Assembly (NCBI GenBank): GCA_046263755.1
Contig: JBJYZC010000005.1
Location: forward strand, 62,001 to 126,000
Reading direction: 5' to 3'
Length of the DNA stretch: 64,000 nucleotides
Source of the DNA: Lachnocurva sp029100405
Lineage (GTDB): Bacteria > Bacillota > Clostridia > Lachnospirales > Lachnospiraceae
Position 1 is the stretch's first letter, and each line of letters begins with the position of its first letter. The position numbers were made by a program, and so were the translations under genes. The notes under the pieces are model-generated. The model saw only the letters and a list, made by a program, of their open reading frames with translations. It searched no databases and was not told the origin of the DNA. This document shows positions 1 through 8,399 of this stretch, one piece after another.

Positions 1-564
1 GCCGCCGAACTTGATCTCATGGGCATATTCGGCTCTCTTCAGTTCAAAAGGATAGCCATTGGCAAGCCAGTCATCCGGCACTTCCTTCTGATAGCCGTCT
101 TCGATCTTCTGACGGAACATTCCATAGCGGTAACGAATTCCACAGCCGTAAGCTGCATATCCAAGCGTTGACAGAGAATCCATAAAGCAGGCTGCCAGAC
201 GTCCCAGTCCTCCATTCCCCAGAGCCGGATCCGGTTCCTGATCCTCGATATCATTGATGTCAACTCCAAGATCCTCGAGATATTCCTTGAAATGATCATA
301 TTCTCCAAGATTCAGGAGGTTATTTCCCAGCGCTCTTCCAACCAGAAACTCCATAGACATATAGTAAACGATCTTAGGATCCTGCTTTGTCATGGCATCC
401 TGACTGGCGATCCAGCGCTCGATCACTTCATCCTTAACGATCTGAGCAACTGCCTGATACTTTTCTTCCTTGCTGGCATCTTCCCAATGCTTACGGAAGA
501 GGTTCAACGTATTGTGTTCCGCTTCCTCACGGAATTCCCGTTTTGACATATGTTCAAATCTCAT
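1..564 (-). CDS. glgP: Glycogen/alpha-glucan phosphorylase, N-terminal part (3' end beyond window)
   Basis: This family releases glucose-1-phosphate from the non-reducing ends of glycogen using pyridoxal phosphate in the cytoplasm. The 188 visible codons carry two hallmark segments: YYMSMEFLVG at about residues 67-76 and LGNGGLGRLAAC at about 115-126, followed by a GYGIRY-like GCGIRYRYG segment. Family members are usually about 750-850 residues, so most of the enzyme, including the PLP-binding lysine, lies to the left of the window. The ATG at 564 has GGAGG a few bases upstream, and no better in-frame start is seen. It appears to be transcribed alone; the ileS terminator lies upstream of it. 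Family assignment is secure; substrate (glycogen or maltodextrin) cannot be told. Confidence 0.93.
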   Translation of the reverse strand, partial: MRFEHMSKREFREEAEHNTLNLFRKHWEDASKEEKYQAVAQIVKDEVIERWIASQDAMTKQDPKIVYYMSMEFLVGRALGNNLLNLGEYDHFKEYLEDLGVDINDIEDQEPDPALGNGGLGRLAACFMDSLSTLGYAAYGCGIRYRYGMFRQKIEDGYQKEVPDDWLANGYPFELKRAEYAHEIKFGG

Positions 565-608
565 GTAATTCCTCCATTTCGAGCTGAATTCAGAATATAC
601 TTGCATTC

Positions 609-614
609 ATTATA
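609..614 (-). promoter_or_regulatory. Probable -10 box of the glgP promoter
   Basis: A perfect TATAAT on the minus strand lies about 45 bases before the glgP ATG. The best -35 candidate, TTAACA, is 20 bases further upstream, which is longer than ideal, so the promoter is only tentative. Confidence 0.4.
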
Positions 615-726
615 CACTTATCCTGACTTCATTTTGTTAACTTTTTCGAATCGAATTGATTCATAAGCTGAATTTCACATGAATTCCACATGAATTACAC
701 TTGAATTTCAGAAGCCCAGGCAGATT

Positions 727-852
727 TTATCGATGCAAAAAAGGGCCTCCGATGTTTATCGATGCAAAAAGGGCCTCCGATTTTCATCGATGCAAAAAAG
801 GGCCTCCGATTCTTATCAATGCAAAAAAAGGCCTCCGATTTTCATCGGAGGT
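727..852. repeat. Tandem array, four copies of a 28-29 bp unit built from the ileS terminator
   Basis: Four near-identical units begin at about 727, 755, 783 and 812. Each contains ATCGATGCAAAAAAGGGCCT or a close variant followed by CCGAT. Read on the minus strand, each unit is the 3' arm and T-run of the ileS terminator, followed by an ATCGAT palindrome. The array starts directly beyond the first complete terminator hairpin. It fills the gap between ileS and glgP together with a few short ACATGAATT-type repeats at 676-712. Confidence 0.9.
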
Positions 853-853
853 C
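823..853 (-). terminator. Rho-independent terminator of ileS
   Basis: On the minus strand CCTCCGAT and ATCGGAGG pair around a GAAA tetraloop, extended by GG/CC, and a run of seven T follows. It lies about 50 bases after the ileS stop codon. Its 3' arm and T-run are repeated three more times downstream. Confidence 0.88.
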
Positions 854-900
854 CTCTTCATAACTTTTCTTTTAGCAGAGAATTCCAAACGGCCAAAACA

Positions 901-3900
901 TTACAGTTTCCCAACCGATAGTTTCACATCTTCTCCATTGATATTCCAGTCCTTCTGATAGCCCTGGCCAAGAGAATCTGTGATCTCATCGCAAAGCGTT
1001 TCATTGGAAATGAAGTCTTTCCGCTTCTCAAAGACCTTCTTGATCTTGTCATTTCCTTCATAACCGATCCGGATATGATCCATCACTTCGAATCCGGCTT
1101 CCTTACGCATGGTCTGTATTTTGGAAATGATCTCACGGGCAAATCCTTCTTCGATCAGATCCGGTGTCAGATTCATGTCCATCACAACGGTAATGCCGTT
1201 GTCCTGCTGGGTCAGATAGCCTTCCTGCTGGGTCATGGTGATAAGAAGATCCTCCTCTTTGAGTTCGATCGAAGGGTCGATTTCAGGGAAGGTCAAAGCT
1301 CCATTCGCCTTCAGTTCTGCCATAGCCTTGTTTCCATCCAGCTCCTTCAAGGCCGCCTGGATCTTACCGAGGAACTTGCCATATTTGGGTCCGACCGTCC
1401 GAAGCTGGGGCTTGAAAGTATAGGTGGTAAAGTTCTCCACATCATCCGTGAAGACCACCTTCTTCACATTCAATTCATCCTTAAGGATCGCCGTAAAGCT
1501 GTCATCCAGTGCCTTCTCAGCCTTCACATACATGGTGCCGATCGGCTGACGGTTCTTTACATTGGCTTCATTCCGGCAGGCAGAACCTAAAACCTTGATC
1601 TTCAGAACTTCATCCATCTCGCTTTCGAGTTCCGGCTGGATATGGTCTTCGTTTACCGTCGGATAATCACAGAGATGAATGGACTCCGGCGCATTCTTAT
1701 CAATGGAGCGAACCAGATTCTGATAGATCTCCTCTGTCATGAAGGGGATCATAGGCGCTGCAGCCTTGGAGATCGAAACCAGAGAAGTCCAGAGGGTCAT
1801 ATAAGCATTGATTTTATCCTGCTCCATGCCCTTTGCCCAGAAACGCTCTCTGGACCGGCGGACATACCAGTTACTTAATTCATCGACAAATGTAGACAGA
1901 GCCGAAGCGGCCTCCGGGATCTTATAATTTCCTAAGCAGTTGTCTGTCGTCTTAATAGCCGTATTGAGGCGGGAGATGATCCAGCGGTCCATAACGGAGA
2001 GCTTGTCATAATCCAGGCTGTACTTTGTTGCATCGAAGTTATCGATATTGGCATAGAGAACAAAGAAAGCATAGGTATTCCACAGGGTGGACAGGAATTT
2101 TCTCTGTCCTTCCACAACGGCCTTCTCATGGAACTTATTCGGAAGCCAGGGCTGGGAATTCGTATAGAAATACCAGCGAATGGCATCTGCGCCGAACTTG
2201 TTCAGAGCCTCCATAGGATCTACGGCATTCCCCTTGGACTTACTCATCTTCTGCCCGTTCTCATCCTGTACATGGCCAAGAACGATGACATTCTGATAAG
2301 GAGCCTTATGGAAAAGGATCGTAGACTCTGCCATCAGAGAATAGAACCAGCCACGGGTCTGATCGACAGCCTCGGAGATAAACTGTGCCGGGAACTGCTG
2401 TTCAAAGAGGTCCTTATTTTCAAAAGGATAATGATGCTGGGCAAAAGGCATGGCACCGGAATCGAACCAGCAGTCAATGACCTCGGGTACTCTTCTCATG
2501 GTCTTGCCACAGTGCGGGCACTTGTAGGTAAAGGCATCGATGTAAGGGCGGTGAAGTTCAACAGTCAATGCATCCTCACGGCCGGTCTTCTCCTTTAATT
2601 CTTCTCTGGAACCGATGGATTCCTGATAACCACAGTCCTCACACTGCCAGATATTTAAAGGAGTACCCCAGTAACGGTCACGAGAGATGCCCCAGTCCTG
2701 AACATTCTCCAGCCACTTTCCGAAACGGCCTTCCCCGATTCCCTTGGGGATCCAGTTTACGGTCTTATTGTTGGCAACCAGTTCATCCTTGACTTCCGTC
2801 ATCTTAATGAACCAGGACTCTCTTGCATAATAGATGAGCGGTGTATCACAACGCCAGCAGTGAGGATAGTCATGCTCGAACTTAGGAGCTGCAAAGAGAA
2901 GCTTTCTCTCATCCAGATCCTTTAAGACTTCCGGATCCGCACTGATGGCGCCCTTATCGATCTCCTTCTGGGTCGGCTTGCAGCGCATACCGGCGAATTT
3001 ACCGGTCTCTGCCTTTAATTTGCCTTCTGCATCCACGAGCTGGATCAGAGGCAGATCCCACTCACGGCCGATCCGGGCATCGTCTTCACCGAAAGCCGGA
3101 GCAATATGAACGATTCCGGTACCATCTGTCATAGTGACATAGGTATCAGACAAAACGTAGTGCGCCTTCTTATGCGCCTTCAAAGCGGCCTGTGCCGTGA
3201 AATCGTAGAGGGGTTCGTATTCCTTGCCCTCGAGGTCCTTACCGATATAGCTTTCCAGAACTTCATAAGCCTTTTCTCCTTCTTTGGCCAGAGGAGAAAG
3301 CACCTTCGATGCGAGGGCTTCTGCAATATAATAGGTATAACCGTCGGCTGCCTTTACCTTTACATAAGTCTCATTCGGATTCACGCAAAGGGCGGTATTG
3401 GAAGGCAGGGTCCAGGGAGTCGTGGTCCAGGCCAGGATGTAGGCATCCTCGTCCTTTACCTTAAAGCGGACGATGGCTGACCGTTCCTTGACGGTCTTAT
3501 AGCCTTGGGCAACTTCCTGAGCAGACAGAGGGGTACCGCAGCGAGGGCAATAAGGAACCACTTTAAAGCCCTTATAAAGAAGCTTCTTATTCCAGATCTC
3601 CTTCAGAGCCCACCATTCGGATTCAATAAAGTTATCATCATAAGTGATATAGGGATGCTCCATGTCAGCCCAGAAACCGACCTGATCGGAGAATTGCTCC
3701 CACATGCCCTTGTATTTCCAGACGGATTCCTTACACTTCTTGATAAAAGGCTCCATGCCGTAGGCTTCGATCTGTTCCTTGCCATCGAGACCGAGCTCCT
3801 TCTCAACACCGATCTCAACCGGCAGACCGTGGGTATCCCAGCCGGCCTTACGGGGAACATAATGGCCTTTCATGGTCTGATAACGTGGGATCATATCCTT

Positions 3901-4092
3901 AATGACACGGGTCAGAACATGACCGATATGAGGCTTTCCATTGGCAGTAGGGGGACCGTCATAGAAGGTATAAGTCTCTCCCTTCTTCCTCGAATCCATG
4001 GATTTCTTGAAAATGTCTTCCTTGTTCCAGAAATCGATGACCTCATGTTCCCGGTCAACGAAATTCATGGAAGAGTCAACTTTCTTGTACAT
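901..4092 (-). CDS. ileS: Isoleucyl-tRNA synthetase (type 2-like)
   Basis: It charges tRNA-Ile with isoleucine in the cytoplasm. The 1063-residue protein has the class I HIGH motif at residues 55-58 (within PPTANGKPHIGHV) and KMSKS in NGQKMSKSKGNAVDP about two thirds along. A large editing insertion lies between them, and a CEDC...CPHC cysteine pair precedes the second half of the catalytic domain. Length and the YTFYDGPPTANG signature match the IleS2-type enzymes of Clostridia, not the 900-940 residue type 1 form. The chosen ATG at 4092 has AAAGGAGG upstream. The longer frame to 4155 would run back into the leader and has no ribosome site. The gene is controlled by the T-box upstream and ends in its own terminator. 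Type assignment is by recognition. Confidence 0.97.
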   Translation of the reverse strand: MYKKVDSSMNFVDREHEVIDFWNKEDIFKKSMDSRKKGETYTFYDGPPTANGKPHIGHVLTRVIKDMIPRYQTMKGHYVPRKAGWDTHGLPVEIGVEKELGLDGKEQIEAYGMEPFIKKCKESVWKYKGMWEQFSDQVGFWADMEHPYITYDDNFIESEWWALKEIWNKKLLYKGFKVVPYCPRCGTPLSAQEVAQGYKTVKERSAIVRFKVKDEDAYILAWTTTPWTLPSNTALCVNPNETYVKVKAADGYTYYIAEALASKVLSPLAKEGEKAYEVLESYIGKDLEGKEYEPLYDFTAQAALKAHKKAHYVLSDTYVTMTDGTGIVHIAPAFGEDDARIGREWDLPLIQLVDAEGKLKAETGKFAGMRCKPTQKEIDKGAISADPEVLKDLDERKLLFAAPKFEHDYPHCWRCDTPLIYYARESWFIKMTEVKDELVANNKTVNWIPKGIGEGRFGKWLENVQDWGISRDRYWGTPLNIWQCEDCGYQESIGSREELKEKTGREDALTVELHRPYIDAFTYKCPHCGKTMRRVPEVIDCWFDSGAMPFAQHHYPFENKDLFEQQFPAQFISEAVDQTRGWFYSLMAESTILFHKAPYQNVIVLGHVQDENGQKMSKSKGNAVDPMEALNKFGADAIRWYFYTNSQPWLPNKFHEKAVVEGQRKFLSTLWNTYAFFVLYANIDNFDATKYSLDYDKLSVMDRWIISRLNTAIKTTDNCLGNYKIPEAASALSTFVDELSNWYVRRSRERFWAKGMEQDKINAYMTLWTSLVSISKAAAPMIPFMTEEIYQNLVRSIDKNAPESIHLCDYPTVNEDHIQPELESEMDEVLKIKVLGSACRNEANVKNRQPIGTMYVKAEKALDDSFTAILKDELNVKKVVFTDDVENFTTYTFKPQLRTVGPKYGKFLGKIQAALKELDGNKAMAELKANGALTFPEIDPSIELKEEDLLITMTQQEGYLTQQDNGITVVMDMNLTPDLIEEGFAREIISKIQTMRKEAGFEVMDHIRIGYEGNDKIKKVFEKRKDFISNETLCDEITDSLGQGYQKDWNINGEDVKLSVGKL

Positions 4093-4132
4093 GTATTCCT
4101 CCTTTAAGCTCTGCCGGAAGGATCTCCGGCAA

Positions 4133-4395
4133 GAAAAAACGCCCTCTATCCGCATAGGACAGAGGGCATCTGCTTATAACCACCTATGTGTCGTGAACTT
4201 GACCAGAACCTGGCAATATTCATGCTCTTCGTAACGGGAAGAATCCGTCTTCCTTACTGACCGGCCCGGGGGCTGGCGTTCAGGTCGAGGCTCGGAAGGG
4301 ATCTTCAATCTGCTGCTAATGGCACCGGCTCTCACCATACCCGGCTCGCTTTTGCTTTCGCCTGCAGACCTACTGTCTTCGTCAAAGCTTTTCGT
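4133..4395 (-). promoter_or_regulatory. T-box riboswitch, isoleucine specific, controlling ileS
   Basis: On the minus strand the leader starts with a stem I base containing GACGAAGACAGTAGG, the usual AGTA-bearing element. The stem folds back near 4300, where the specifier loop reads GAAG-ATC, placing an isoleucine ATC codon at 4300-4302. The T-box proper is AGGTGGTTATAAGC at about 4171-4186; its TGGT would pair with the ACCA end of tRNA-Ile. A terminator stem follows (GCCCTCT at 4162-4168 with AGAGGGC at 4141-4147) and then six T. Uncharged tRNA-Ile should stabilise the antiterminator and let ileS be transcribed. The 24 bases between terminator and gene hold a small GCCGG hairpin (4112-4131). 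Exact stem II/III limits were not worked out. Confidence 0.88.
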
Positions 4396-4478
4396 ATGGA
4401 ATTCAAAACAGATCCGGTCATCAAAGAAAGACCGAACCCTGAGCGGTGCTTGAAAAGTCTTCACCGCCAACGTGAGAA

Positions 4479-4507
4479 ATTATACCCACATTCATAATTC
4501 TTGTCAA
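4479..4507 (-). promoter_or_regulatory. Sigma-A promoter of the ileS T-box leader
   Basis: On the minus strand TTGACA (4502-4507) and TATAAT (4479-4484), both perfect, are separated by 17 bases. This places the transcript start near 4472, giving a leader of about 380 nt. Confidence 0.9.
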
Positions 4508-4532
4508 TATGGAGGTCAAAAGCTTTTCCACC

Positions 4533-5033
4533 TTACAAGAGCTCGGAAGAATGATCCAGTTTCAAAATCTCCCGATAAATCAGATCACCATTTCTTGCCG
4601 TCCCGATTCCAATCAAAACAAAAAGGAGAATGATCATGACAAAGGTCAAAAGAGATAGTGCTATGCCAAGGACGGCCATGCCTTTCTGTTTGTGGACACC
4701 GCATCTCTTATTCTTGTTCAGCTGGCTGATCCCCAGGATCAATGCTGCAATGGCAAAAGCCAGGGATGGCAGGATCATCCAGAAGAAAGTGACCGAGAGG
4801 ATGCCAAGAATCATGGAAATGATCCCCTTCTTATTGTCCCAGACTTCTGCATACGGGCGGACATTCTGCCACTGGTTTCCATTGGGCCATGGATTCCCAT
4901 TGAAATTCCCATTAGGATTCCCATTGGGATTCCCGTTGAAGTTTCCATTGGGATTCCCATTGAAGTTCCCGTTGGGATTTCCGTTGAAGTTCCCGTTGGG
5001 ATTCTCATTAAAATTTCCGAAATTATTATCCAT
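4533..5033 (-). CDS. DUF4190-like membrane protein with N-terminal NPNGNFNG repeats
   Basis: The function is unknown. The first 55 or so residues are repeats of NPNGNFNG/NPNG, an Asn/Gly/Pro-rich, probably disordered tail. They are followed by two hydrophobic segments (roughly 73-105 and 118-150) with the MILGILS...ILGI...KGMAVLGI pattern of small DUF4190-type two-helix membrane proteins. The repeat region is also repetitive in DNA (CCCATTGGGATT-like units at 4890-5010), so its length could vary between strains. The ATG at 5033 begins MDNNFGNFNENP. It stands between the ileS promoter and a glycosyltransferase, with only 28 bases to the latter, so the two may be cotranscribed. Confidence 0.75.
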   Translation of the reverse strand: MDNNFGNFNENPNGNFNGNPNGNFNGNPNGNFNGNPNGNPNGNFNGNPWPNGNQWQNVRPYAEVWDNKKGIISMILGILSVTFFWMILPSLAFAIAALILGISQLNKNKRCGVHKQKGMAVLGIALSLLTFVMIILLFVLIGIGTARNGDLIYREILKLDHSSELL

Positions 5034-5061
5034 AAGATCCTATCCTATTCTGATCTTGATC

Positions 5062-6084
5062 TTAGTTGAATCCGACAAAGCGCTGGGCAAGGTGATAAGA
5101 ACGTCTGGCAAATCCGCGGCCGAATTTTCCCGGAATATTCATGGAGAAACCGAGAACCCCATAGCGGAGACGGCGGTATACACTTGGATTCTTTGCCTTG
5201 ATATATTTCCAAAGCTTATGGATCTTCTCGAAAATCACCGGATCCTTTGAAACATAGCCCAGGCTGGAGGATACTACCGTGATCATCTCGAGATAGGACA
5301 GCATATACTTCCGAAGCATGGGCTCTGTGATCTCCTTGTCGTGAGCGCAGAAGTAATCGACCATGCGATAGTTGACAGCAAGCTGCTGGTCGATCCGGCG
5401 GATCATGGTCTGCTCAGCCACCGACTGCCCCTCTCTTCCGATCAGATAGCGATAATAATCCACATCCAGATAATACATGGTCTTCACATAGGGAAGCGGT
5501 TCAAATACGAAGAGATTATCCACATAGAAAGTATGCTTGGGCAGAACCAGGCCGGATGCTTTCAGCATTTCGGTCCGATAAGTCACGGAATGCATGAGGA
5601 TGACATTACCCTTGATGACCCGTTTCAAGCCATCCCAACCGATAATCTCATTCTCCGGCAGCATGTGGTGATAGATCATGCGGCGTTCGTGATTTTCCGA
5701 TGGCTTCTCATAGACATAGTTCGTAAGGAACATATCCACCGGGGTCTTCTCATCCACCAGTTCCTGAAGTTTTTCCCGGACCTTTTGATAGGCATAGGGA
5801 TCCAGCCAGTCATCAGAATCCACGACTTTGAAATATAGACCGGTCGCGTTCTTAAGTCCTGTGTTGACAGCTTCGCCATGGCCTCCGTTTTCCTGATGGA
5901 TAGCCCTGCAGATGGTCGGATACTTCTTTTGGTATTCGTCTGCGATCTCTGCCGTAGCGTCCTTGGATCCGTCATCAATGATAAGGATCTCGACATCTTC
6001 TCCACCCGGAAGGATGGATTCAATGCACTTTCTCATATAGGCTTCCGAATTATAGCAAGGTATTGCAAAACTGATTAATTTCAT
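5062..6084 (-). CDS. Family 2 glycosyltransferase
   Basis: The protein is 340 residues long with a GT-A fold signature at the N terminus (FAIPCYNSEAYMRKCIESIL), then IIDDGSKDAT and the metal/nucleotide-sugar motif VDSDDW. These glycosyltransferases move a sugar from a nucleotide donor to a polysaccharide, lipid or protein acceptor at the cytoplasmic face of the membrane. The C-terminal half is basic and alpha-helical, without clear transmembrane segments. The ATG at 6084 has GGGAG upstream; a longer frame to 6123 lacks a ribosome site. The acceptor is not known. The neighbours (a DUF4190-like protein and mutY) give no pathway. Confidence 0.88.
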   Translation of the reverse strand: MKLISFAIPCYNSEAYMRKCIESILPGGEDVEILIIDDGSKDATAEIADEYQKKYPTICRAIHQENGGHGEAVNTGLKNATGLYFKVVDSDDWLDPYAYQKVREKLQELVDEKTPVDMFLTNYVYEKPSENHERRMIYHHMLPENEIIGWDGLKRVIKGNVILMHSVTYRTEMLKASGLVLPKHTFYVDNLFVFEPLPYVKTMYYLDVDYYRYLIGREGQSVAEQTMIRRIDQQLAVNYRMVDYFCAHDKEITEPMLRKYMLSYLEMITVVSSSLGYVSKDPVIFEKIHKLWKYIKAKNPSVYRRLRYGVLGFSMNIPGKFGRGFARRSYHLAQRFVGFN

Positions 6085-6227
6085 AAGTAAATCTCCCTTT
6101 TCCAGACTCCCACTATTATACATAAAGATTCTTAAAAATCTATAAAGATGTCGTAAATCTTGTTCAAAATCCGGTTCAGACGTGATTTTTATTGTCTATC
6201 TGACAGATCCTGATTTCAATGTACTTT

Positions 6228-7313
6228 TTACCGAAAAGAATTGCTTCCTCCCCACAGAAATTCTGTATAAGCCTTAAAAGCGCTTGGTATCGCATAAATA
6301 TCCCTTGCCTGGTCCAGTTCCGCCAGAAGCCAGGACTCTTCTTTCTTCTTATCGACATCCACAGAAGCTACCCGGATCAGGAAAGACCTCATATGCCATT
6401 CGACATGGGAGAAGATATGCTTTGCCTCCCGACCCTTCTCAATAAACAAGGGGTCCAGGCCAAGCTGTTTCGCATAATGCAAGGCCTCTTTTTCACTTAC
6501 ATATCCCTCCAGGCCAGGGAATTCATAGAGCCCTGCCAAAAGGCCCTTTTTCGGACGTTTCTTTAAGAGGACCCGGTCTCCATCACGGATCAAAAGGATG
6601 GTCCGCTCTTCGATTCGTCTGGCCTTGGCCTTCGTTTTCACCGGATAATCCTGCCAGGTCCCCCGGCTTCTTGACAGGCAGACCTCTTTCCAGGGGCAGA
6701 TCTCACATTTCGGTTCCCCATTGGGGAGGCAGACCGTCGCCCCAAGCTCCATCATAGCCTGATTCAGATCCCCGGGCGAAAAATTCCAGGTCCGGCTCTG
6801 AATTGCCTCGTCCATGTCCTGCATGATCGATTTTTTTGTCTTTTCATCTCCGATATTCCTGTCATCACAAAGGACCCGGGTCAGAATACGAAGAGCATTT
6901 CCATCGACTGCGCTGTATGGCAGATCAAAAGCAATCGAAGAAATAGCGCCTGCCGTATAAGGCCCGATCCCTGGAAGAGACAAGATCGCATCATGATCCT
7001 TCGGCATGGCCCCGCCGAATTTTTCCTCGATCACTCTCGCCGCTTTCTGAAGGTTTCGAACCCGGCTGTAGTAGCCCAAGCCCTCCCACAGTTTTAAAAG
7101 CTTATCCTCCGGACATTCCGCCAGATCGCGGATCGTAGGCAGGTTCTTTAAAAAGCGCTCATAATAGGGGATCACAGCCTCCACCCGGGTCTGCTGCAGC
7201 ATGATTTCAGAGATCCAGATCCGATAAGGGTCCCTGGTCCGTCTCCATGGCAGATCCCTGTGGCCCTTTTTGTACCAGTCCACCAGCGGTTCTAAGAGGG
7301 AAATGTAGACCAT
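6228..7313 (-). CDS. mutY: A/G-specific adenine DNA glycosylase
   Basis: MutY removes adenine mispaired with 8-oxoguanine or guanine, preventing G:C to T:A mutations. The 361-residue protein has the helix-hairpin-helix glycosylase domain with catalytic Glu in IWISEIMLQQT (about residue 36), LPGIGPYTAGAI, and the conserved Asp in VDGNALRIL (about 137). A four-cysteine iron-sulphur cluster motif follows (CLPNGEPKCEICPWKEVC), and then a C-terminal NUDIX-like 8-oxoG recognition domain. The first cysteine spacing is seven residues. It lies directly behind proC: a TTG at 7325 overlaps the proC TGA, while the first ATG is at 7313. I used the ATG; coupling through the TTG is possible. Confidence 0.95.
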   Translation of the reverse strand: MVYISLLEPLVDWYKKGHRDLPWRRTRDPYRIWISEIMLQQTRVEAVIPYYERFLKNLPTIRDLAECPEDKLLKLWEGLGYYSRVRNLQKAARVIEEKFGGAMPKDHDAILSLPGIGPYTAGAISSIAFDLPYSAVDGNALRILTRVLCDDRNIGDEKTKKSIMQDMDEAIQSRTWNFSPGDLNQAMMELGATVCLPNGEPKCEICPWKEVCLSRSRGTWQDYPVKTKAKARRIEERTILLIRDGDRVLLKKRPKKGLLAGLYEFPGLEGYVSEKEALHYAKQLGLDPLFIEKGREAKHIFSHVEWHMRSFLIRVASVDVDKKKEESWLLAELDQARDIYAIPSAFKAYTEFLWGGSNSFR

Positions 7314-7321
7314 AGTGTAAA

Positions 7322-8137
7322 TCAACCTCTTGACTTTTCAATGCTGGCTTCGACAGCTGCTTCAATGGAATGGCGGAAGCCAGTCTCTTCCAGCTTGGTC
7401 ACACCTGCAATCGTAGTGCCTCCGGGAGAGCAGACGGCATCTTTCAGGGCTCCGGGATGCTCCCCTGTCATAAGGACCATCTTGGCAGAACCGAGTACGG
7501 TCTGAGCTGCAAACTTATAAGCCTGCTGTCTCGGCATACCTTCCTTTACAGCGCTGTCCGCCATGGCTTCGATCAGGATATAGATGAAAGCAGGAGAGGA
7601 ACCGCTGACACCGGTCACACAATCCATCAGGCTCTCCGGAACGACCTCTGCCTGGCCGAAGCTGGAGAAGAGCCGACAGACATACTGCAAGCGATCTTCT
7701 GAAAGGAAGTGACCGGGAGTTATAGCCGTCATCGCTTCACCGACAAGAGCCGGTGTATTTGGCATGGTCCGAGCCAATTGAAGCTTTCCATCCAAAGCAG
7801 GCGTCCGGAAGAGACTCTCTAAGACATCGACCGACTTTGCAGCTACGACAGAAATCAGTAATGTTTCCGGCGAAAGTTCCTCCCGGATCTCCATTGCTAC
7901 TTCTTCCAGCTTATTCGGTTTCACTGCAAGAAAAACAACATCGGCCTGAACGGCTTCTTTATTCTGATTGGTTGCCGTGATCCCATAGGTATCTTCCAGC
8001 CTTTTCTTCGACTTTTCCGTATGGCAGGAAGCAATGACCTCATCCGGATCAGCCAGCCCTGCTGCGAGGATCCCCTTTAAGATTGCAGATCCCATATTTC
8101 CACAGCCAACAAAACCGATTCTGTATTTCTTACCCAT
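7322..8137 (-). CDS. proC: Pyrroline-5-carboxylate reductase
   Basis: It catalyses the last step of proline synthesis, NAD(P)H-dependent reduction of 1-pyrroline-5-carboxylate. The 271-residue protein starts with a Rossmann dinucleotide motif (IGFVGCGNMGSAI), has the VAVKP-type segment FLAVKPNKL and ends with the family signature GALKDAVCSPGGTTIAGV. The ATG at 8137 has AAAGGGAG upstream; the longer frame to 8227 adds 30 residues without a ribosome site. It is followed by mutY with overlapping start and stop, so the two form a short operon. Confidence 0.97.
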   Translation of the reverse strand: MGKKYRIGFVGCGNMGSAILKGILAAGLADPDEVIASCHTEKSKKRLEDTYGITATNQNKEAVQADVVFLAVKPNKLEEVAMEIREELSPETLLISVVAAKSVDVLESLFRTPALDGKLQLARTMPNTPALVGEAMTAITPGHFLSEDRLQYVCRLFSSFGQAEVVPESLMDCVTGVSGSSPAFIYILIEAMADSAVKEGMPRQQAYKFAAQTVLGSAKMVLMTGEHPGALKDAVCSPGGTTIAGVTKLEETGFRHSIEAAVEASIEKSRG

Positions 8138-8232
8138 ATCAAATGCTCCCTTTCTATTGACGTATGATTTCTGTTTTTCGCATGATTTGTTGTCACAAGT
8201 TTCTGTTATCAGTATACAGGAATCCACAGAAA

Positions 8233-8280
8233 AGAAACCAGAAGATTCGAATCTTTTTCAAGACAAATCCTCTGGTTTCT
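8233..8280 (-). terminator. Hairpin terminator between the crotonase gene and proC
   Basis: AGAAACCAGAAGATT (8233-8247) and AATCCTCTGGTTTCT (8266-8280) form a long stem with one mismatch region and an 18-base loop. On the minus strand TTTTC follows. It should end the crotonase transcript before proC. Confidence 0.65.
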
Positions 8281-8327
8281 ATAAATCTTTATGATATGGT
8301 GTCAATTGACACTGTAACCATACTTAT

Positions 8328-8398
8328 GAAATCCTGGTCTACATTTTACATGGAACCCGGGTCTGCATTTTACATGGAATCCTGGTCTACATTTTACA
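8328..8398. repeat. 24-bp unit repeated three times just after the crotonase stop codon
   Basis: The unit TGGAATCCTGGTCTACATTT-TACA occurs at about 8328, 8352 and 8375, the middle copy carrying CCCGGGTCTG changes. Beside it, at 8309-8322, lies the palindrome GTGTCAATTGACAC. Its right half continues as TTGACACTGTAACCAT, matching the core of the 47-bp array at 16721-16950. Confidence 0.85.
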
Positions 8399-8399
8399 A

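Noticed and set aside
4630..5250. Plus-strand open frame with FPLKFPLG repeats
   Set aside because: It is the antisense of the NPNG repeats of the DUF4190-like gene, with no ribosome site.
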